Assembly: GCA_016808115.1 (NCBI GenBank)
Contig: JAEQBH010000991.1
Location: forward strand, 62,001-126,000
Source: Tetrastigma voinierianum
Taxonomy: Eukaryota > Streptophyta > Magnoliopsida > Vitales > Vitaceae
DNA length: 64,000 nt
Reading direction: 5' to 3'
The translations under genes were made by a program, and so were the position numbers. Shown piece by piece: positions 58,007 through 64,000 of the stretch. The notes under the pieces are model-generated. The model saw only the letters and a program-made list of their open reading frames with translations. It made no database searches and had not been told where the DNA came from. Each line of letters begins with the position of its first letter. Position 1 is the stretch's first letter.

Positions 58007-59700
58007 TGATGAGTGTGAAACTCATAGAGCTTTCAGTCCATTTTTGCATGCATATTTGAGGCTTTAATGCTTTGAATTATTGCAGAATTATAGAATCTTC
58101 ACCAAATTATTGTTTTGTAGGAATTACTGTTAAAAGAAGTAAAAGAGATACAAAAGATGCCTAAAAGATTAAAGCATGAAACAAAAGAAATGTCACAACA
58201 TTTCCACTTATGTCACGACAATAAAAAAGAAGAGTCCTTGGAGAAGCAGCAGAATATTGTCAAGACATTCAAAATCTTGTTGCAACATCCATCCAAAAGG
58301 AATGTAACAATAGAGTTAAGACATCTTTGAAGATCATCCAAGTGATTCATAGTGTCGCGAAAACTTTATTTATGTCACGACAATCATTCTAGAGGTCAAT
58401 AGTTGCACACCAAGAAAACATTGTCATGACAAACATTGAAGACATGAGTTCAGAAGAAAATTGTCACGATAATCAACATAATGTCGTGACAATTTATTTC
58501 AGTTTCAAAGGCAAAGCATCAGTGGAGTGTTGCGACAACCTCATGACAATATTGAAGACATATTTAAGGTGCAACAATGTCGCGACATTTTAACTTTTGT
58601 CACAACAAATCATCCTATGGGCATAAAATTGAAGTCCACAAAATCTGCCTCGAATTTTGGCCTAATAGTGATTGGACTATAAATAGAAAGAGATAGGGCG
58701 TAGAAATAGAATGAGAGAATGAAGAATGGGATGCAGATTGAGAGTTAGAGTAGAGAGCAAGTTAGAAGAAAAGTGGAGTATAGAGTTTTGTAAATAGTTT
58801 TCTTATTTATTTTCTTTAATTTTTGTAATTTTTCATTTTTCATTAGAATAGTTGATATGAACTAAGTTTTGGAGGAAAGATTATTGAAAACCAAGCTCCA
58901 TTCACTGTCTGAATTTCTAGTGAAGCAGAAAACATTGTTTGAATTCTTCTTCCTCATTTTCTTAATTATGATCATAATGGACTTGTTTAAAACAACTTTT
59001 CATTGCTATGTTTAATCCAGTGGGTAGGCTAAATCTCTTATAGGAAGGGATTGATGGTGTGATTATTAAGTTTGCACAACTTTAATGTGGGTTGTGGTGT
59101 TGAAGTCTGAATTGATATAATTAATTTAGATGTTTATTTTCTTGTGCTTGATATATTAATTCCATGAACCAAATTACAAGATCTGTTCCAACATCTCGCT
59201 TATTCGTGATACCCTAGCTGGACAAATTCGAGGTGTTTTCCTGAGGCGGTAAATAGTGATCCCTGGTACATGAAATTAAGAATTAAGATTATCTCATTTT
59301 AATCAAATTTATGTTAATAGAAATATACATTGTTTGAATAAGAACAGTGATTGGATTTTGATTTATGTTGTAGAGGGAGCCAGGCTACCTGGCTTTTGCA
59401 TAAGTTAATTTTAGTCCTAAGAAAAGTGAGCCAAAGGAGTCCATTTGGAAGTCATCCTAAGCCTTAAAGTGAATCTGATCTCAAAGAAGTATTCTACAGG
59501 TCATCCTATTGAAACACAGAATCAAATTGGTAAACATGTTTAAAGGTTTTAGCCTAGACTGCATTTGAACATAATTCTTTTTGATAAGTTCTTGATTCAA
59601 TCCATAACAAAATTATTTTTATAATATATGTAAGCTTAAGAGTCACGTTATTAATTCCTTTCCATGCTTTACTCTCAAACTAAAAAACCTAGAAGGTTAA
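58007..59700 (+). mobile_element. 3' LTR of the plus-strand Athila element
   Basis: Starts TGATGAGTGTGAAACTCATAG straight after the polypurine tract. TGTCGCGACA (58578-58587) and many variants are clustered at 58190-58620. A CTATAAATAG box at 58677-58686 follows, so the cluster lies in U3 just upstream of the promoter. The right end was not located; 59700 is an estimate. Confidence 0.65.
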
Positions 59701-62430
59701 TAACTCAAACAACGATTTTAATATTTAAAATATTTACCTTATTGAATAGCGTAGTTCACCATTTAGAAATATGAGTTAAAATATGATATCTTGAGGTTTT
59801 ATAATTAATGTTTGAATTTTCTTATCATCCATGGGCATCGATATCCTAGACTTTAAACTAATTGACATTTGTTTGATCTGTCAATTAGACCAAGTCAGAG
59901 TTAGTTAGTTTGAAAACAAGTAAAGAGTAACAATAACTGATTCAATCAATTTTTGATGCAGCTGCCAGGATTTAATTAGTCTCTGCTGCAGCCTCTAGAA
60001 CTAAGTAAATTTTAATAACAATTCACTTAACCTTGCATAATTTATAAAAACCATGGTAAGGAGTTCAAGGTTAATCAAACCAAAATAAAGTCATAAATCA
60101 TATAGTTAGAATATACAAAGATAGCAAGAGCCAATAACCCAAAATTATTTTAATAATGATAAGAAAACTCCATATATTCATACTTTATTTGATTGGTTAT
60201 GACATGCACATGCATCACTTTAGGGAGCTTGACCTTTAGCCCATAATGATAGAACATCCTTTGAACCTATACTGATTCTCACTCTTAGTTTACAACGCTG
60301 GAATCTGACCACGGGATAATTTGAACTTGTTCTCACCTTGATTCAGCTTTGCATTTGTTCTGCTTTCTGATTATTACTATTTATTTCGCTAATCTGAGAA
60401 TGGTTGTTTTCTGACACGCTTCCCACTTTGAGTACAAATCACATGTCTCCTCAGAACCCAATGACAGTTTACAGAGCACATAACTCAAATAAGATACGTC
60501 CATGATGATTTAGATCACACGTTTTACAAATTTAAAATATGCTCAAGTGTCAAATTTAAAGTAATCCTTCCAATCTGAGGTAAACTTATCCCTAATCTTT
60601 ATACGCATGATTCATCATGGGTGGTATGTTCTGGTTTGTATAACTCGAGAAGGTACTGCTTCCACCAAAAGCTTTAACTTTACTAGCAATGTTTGTGTGT
60701 TTTAATTTTTTGGTACGTTTGTGTGGTCCTATGAATTAGAAGGTGTGAATATTATCTTGACTTGCATAAACAATGAGTCAATGAAGATTAGCTGATTTTG
60801 ATTTACCATGGTATTTATTTTTTCCATTTAAGTAACTTTATGGCCTGTAAGTAGGTTTTTAAAGTTCAAACAAAGTCATAATAAGGATTTTTGGTCCAAA
60901 TTTAAAATTAATAAAACTCTTTTATAGATCCTATGGTACATGCATACGACTCAACAAACAATAAAATAAAGAATTACCTCAATCCAAATAAGAGATTTTT
61001 CCGTGGGTAGGAGTCAACTTGATATATATATATATTTTTTTCCTTATTTCCACGATCTTCCAAGTCGCTCCTCTTCACTATGGTAAGATGTGTTACATTA
61101 ATAAAGGTTTTGTTTTTAGAACTCTTGATATTCTCAACACATGAGATCATGAGGGTTAGATGGAGGCAAAAAAAGTGAAACCTTTCTTTTTTTCTAATTT
61201 TATCACCCTTGATGCTCAGTGGTTTTGCCTCATTTTATAATATGCCTTGAATTTGATTCACCACTGATCAAGGGTATGATTGAATATTGAATTAAAATTA
61301 ATTCAAATTAAGTATCAAAAATAAATAAAATTACTTTCTTAAATTGAACTGCTTGATCTTATATAGGCTCTATAATTAATTAATTAACATTTAATATCCA
61401 ATAATTTCACGTTATAGTTGCTATGAAACAATTTCTTTTTACAACTATAATTTCCATGGATTTCGAGAATTTTGAATCTAGGGATAGAGCTGAGTGAGGC
61501 TGCCTCGGGGACCTATGGACTACTAAGGTCTAACAATTGACAATCAATTTGCAACTTTTGAATCACCAATCTAATTTTGGCTTAGTTCAAGATATTCCAA
61601 ATTTAAAATCAAACAACTCTGTGACTTATTAATAATTAATGTGAGTAGATACTTCCAAGCAAATACCATCGGTAAGGATTCACATAGCAGAATTTAACTC
61701 TCCAAAATTGGTCTGATTTAGTAGCTAGTGAAATTACTGCTTTTACCTCTAATGATATCTTTATCTTTAAAACTGGTTTAATTACTAAGGAACAAATGAT
61801 AATTTATAAACTTGTTATAAATTAGAGCTACCAAACTCGTTTAGTTCCGCACTAAATACCATGAACTAATTTATCTCTGCTTTCTCATGAAGTGGTTTGG
61901 ATTCCTATATTTCAGAGACATGTCTCTGTACTTACCTATCTCAAGCAATTCTCACATTACAAGTATTAGGCCTGCTCTTAGATAGACCGTGAAACTATGA
62001 ATCAAAAGGTCTTAATGAATGATTGGTGATAGCCATTGCTACCGCATTAAGATCAATCACATATGATCATTTTAGTACATGGTTTAAAACTCTTTAAATT
62101 TCGTAACTTATATTATTTAAGAGCGAATCCATGTCTGTCCTGTCCTATGTAATTTGACATAAAAACATCTCCATTTTAATGTCACTACATCATTAATTGG
62201 TGGACTCAAGACAATACATTCTTTAACAAACCAGCGGGACCATTTAGTAGTATTTACGCATCAAAGATCCTTTACTTTGGATTATTATGATGATCGAAGG
62301 TTATATACACCTGACCATTTTTAACAGAATCCGTTATATGCCTTGGGATGATACTACATAATAAACTTCAGACTATGATATTTACTAAATTATACAATTA
62401 GACATCAAACATAGAAAATTTGCTCTTCAA
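59701..62430. other. No gene recognised
   Basis: AT-rich non-coding DNA. A repeated CTGCTGCAG-type word (59956-59990) and short AT runs (61020-61040) are the only local features. The right-hand part is probably the body of a copia LTR ending at 62473, with an unseen left end. Confidence 0.35.
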
Positions 62431-62490
62431 GAGTAAAGTATAATTGACATGCTTTAGGCACCATGTCTTAACAATCTCCCACTTGCCTTA
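62431..62490 (-). mobile_element. Probable Ty1/copia 3' LTR / polypurine tract junction
   Basis: On the minus strand AAGTGGGAGAT (62484-62474) is followed by TGTTAAGACATGGTGCC. A GTGGGAGAT polypurine tract directly before a TGTTA LTR start is the usual arrangement in plant copia elements. No copia coding domain was recognised to its right, so the element is decayed. Confidence 0.45.
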
Positions 62491-64000
62491 AAGAAGGTGA
62501 GACATGTCTCTAAAACCTAGTCCCTCTATGACCCGTGAACACCTTTCAGGTAAAGTCTGGGTAAACTATCCTCAAGGTCTCTGCTTCCTAGACGCCATCT
62601 CTTCACAATGCCTTGATGACTCTCTATGTATGCATCTCCTATCATGATACTCATTTCATATGCTCTCCTCAGACTCTCGTCTTGAGCTATTGATCGCCTC
62701 CAATCAAGTGGTCACAAAGATAAACAAGGGTTTTTCCATGTTTCGAACTACTTTCCGGTGATCAGAGAAATTTTGAGCCAAACCCATTTTAAGGTTTCAC
62801 AAGTCAAGTATGTATATTCTGGCTTCCCATAATAATCTAGCTAACATTGGTGGATTGCTTTACTTTTCAAACTCACTTACTTCCCACCACCAAGAGTGAA
62901 CATCGAATCAAAGAGTTGCTCAATTTCTATTCACTTACCTGACATTGTACCATAGTTCAAGATATCCAATGGTATTGGTCTCCATCTGAAAGGATACATG
63001 AGAATTTCTCGCTCTTCCAAGATACTTGAATATGCTTCATCATGCATCCATGACCATTCCGTGATTTAGACGGCAGAATGACTGAATCATCCATTTGATA
63101 ATAAGAGGATCGTAGCTTCGCATACAATATAAGATGGATATAATGAGGGCCGTCAATAACTATATAGATAGAACCGTTTAGAGATCCTCTTCCTGATGTT
63201 CCAGGAACGCCTTGTTGAGAATTGCTGCCTCGCCTAATGTAATCTTCTTCGAATCTTGCAATTGAATCAGCTAGCAATCTTTATCAACAATATAAGATTT
63301 GAGGACAATGCCAAAAGCTTAATTACTTAACTTATAATCGATCCCAAGAAGATAGTTGTTTTCTTCCATGCAAATCTTTTCATTGAATACCAATAGCTAT
63401 TTTCACATTTATTATCATTTCAAGAATCACATCTTTAATGAATAGAACATCATCACAGAACCAAACACACTTTTCTTTGATGCACTGTGATCAAGGTTCA
63501 TCACATTTTGTTTAATATAACGTTGATAGTTTAACAAAACGTGTAGATTCCAAGATCTTGGTTTCGTCACCTATAATGGACCAAGCAACTTATGTGATTT
63601 CATGTTAGTTAATTTAGCCACAAAACTTTGCCAGAACATGTAGATGCCTCAGATGAATATCTGTAAAAAGTCGTCGATATCCTATCCAATAGATCTCGTA
63701 ATCAGACGTTCAACCAGGACAAAAGAACGCGGAATAATACAAAGCAACGCTGGTTTTCATGAATCATGCTGAATACACGCGCGCAAAAGAGTCGATGATC
63801 GACGGAAAATTTAGCGCCATTTTGCCTCAGCCTTGTATAAGAATTAGGTGCCTTTGATCGCCTTGTGTTTTGCACCAGAACGCTTTTGAAGTTCTGCAAA
63901 CACTTTGTAGGGTCCTGCCCAGAGCTAATAAGACTCATTGTGTCTGATAAATTTTCTGTTAGAAGTCCCATAGCTGTTACTCAGGAGAACATTTATAAGA
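62491..64000. other. No gene recognised
   Basis: Minus-strand open frames at 62957-63277 and 63702-63971 have no motif I recognise. By position they would be the internal region of the copia element, but nothing in the residues supports RT, RNase H or integrase. Confidence 0.35.

Noticed and set aside
62957..63277. 106-codon minus-strand frame as a gene
   Set aside because: No family motif, no exon structure and no support from neighbours; it probably lies in decayed copia sequence.

Overview
This window is nuclear DNA of an angiosperm, most likely a eudicot. It is AT-rich, has GT-AG introns and plant TATA boxes, carries a pinoresinol/lariciresinol reductase-type gene of lignan metabolism, and is filled with plant LTR retrotransposons. 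I cannot name the species from the sequence. Only one gene looks intact; most of the rest is retrotransposon, pseudogene and small-repeat sequence.

Left third (1-17 kb): a reductase cluster. One intact four-exon gene lies on the minus strand (15258 down to 11460, 312 aa). Two decayed relatives lie to its left: copy C on the plus strand (exons between about 2540 and 7665) and copy B on the minus strand (exons 2-4, about 9640 down to 8680). B and C face each other tail to tail, and their introns and flanks match too, giving an inverted repeat with arms of about 1.9 kb around a spacer of about 1 kb. The stretch just beyond the 3' end of B (8100-8700) is repeated in direct orientation beyond the 3' end of the intact gene (10895-11510), so B and the intact gene come from a tandem duplication.

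Middle and right (17-60 kb): nested retrotransposons. A Ty1/copia gag relic (17987-18475) is followed by LTR-rich sequence. A minus-strand Athila-type Ty3/gypsy element runs from about 50175 down to about 25800. A 4037-bp solo LTR with 5-bp target duplications (26675-30711) splits its integrase. An 11-kb Tekay/Del-type chromovirus (34381-45366) splits its gag. The 3' LTR of that chromovirus carries a 729-bp hAT-type element with an 8-bp target duplication. Two further solo LTRs with perfect 5-bp duplications sit at 19558-22995 and 23271-25229, and another at 47891-49595 lies inside the 5' LTR of the Athila element. From 50176 a second, plus-strand Athila-type element runs to its 3' LTR at 58007; it starts abruptly near the protease/RT boundary and carries a degenerate Transposase_32-type ORF downstream of pol. 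The last 4-5 kb is low-complexity DNA with a probable copia LTR/polypurine-tract junction at 62473.

The most unusual signal is a family of CG-containing palindromic words. TGTCGCGACA and its C-to-T or G-to-A derivatives cluster in unrelated contexts: LTR U3 regions, an element's internal spacer, and the reductase intergenic DNA. Another palindrome, TACCGGTA, clusters in a different LTR. The second notable signal is the reductase inverted repeat, which is arranged so that it could yield double-stranded RNA matching the intact gene.
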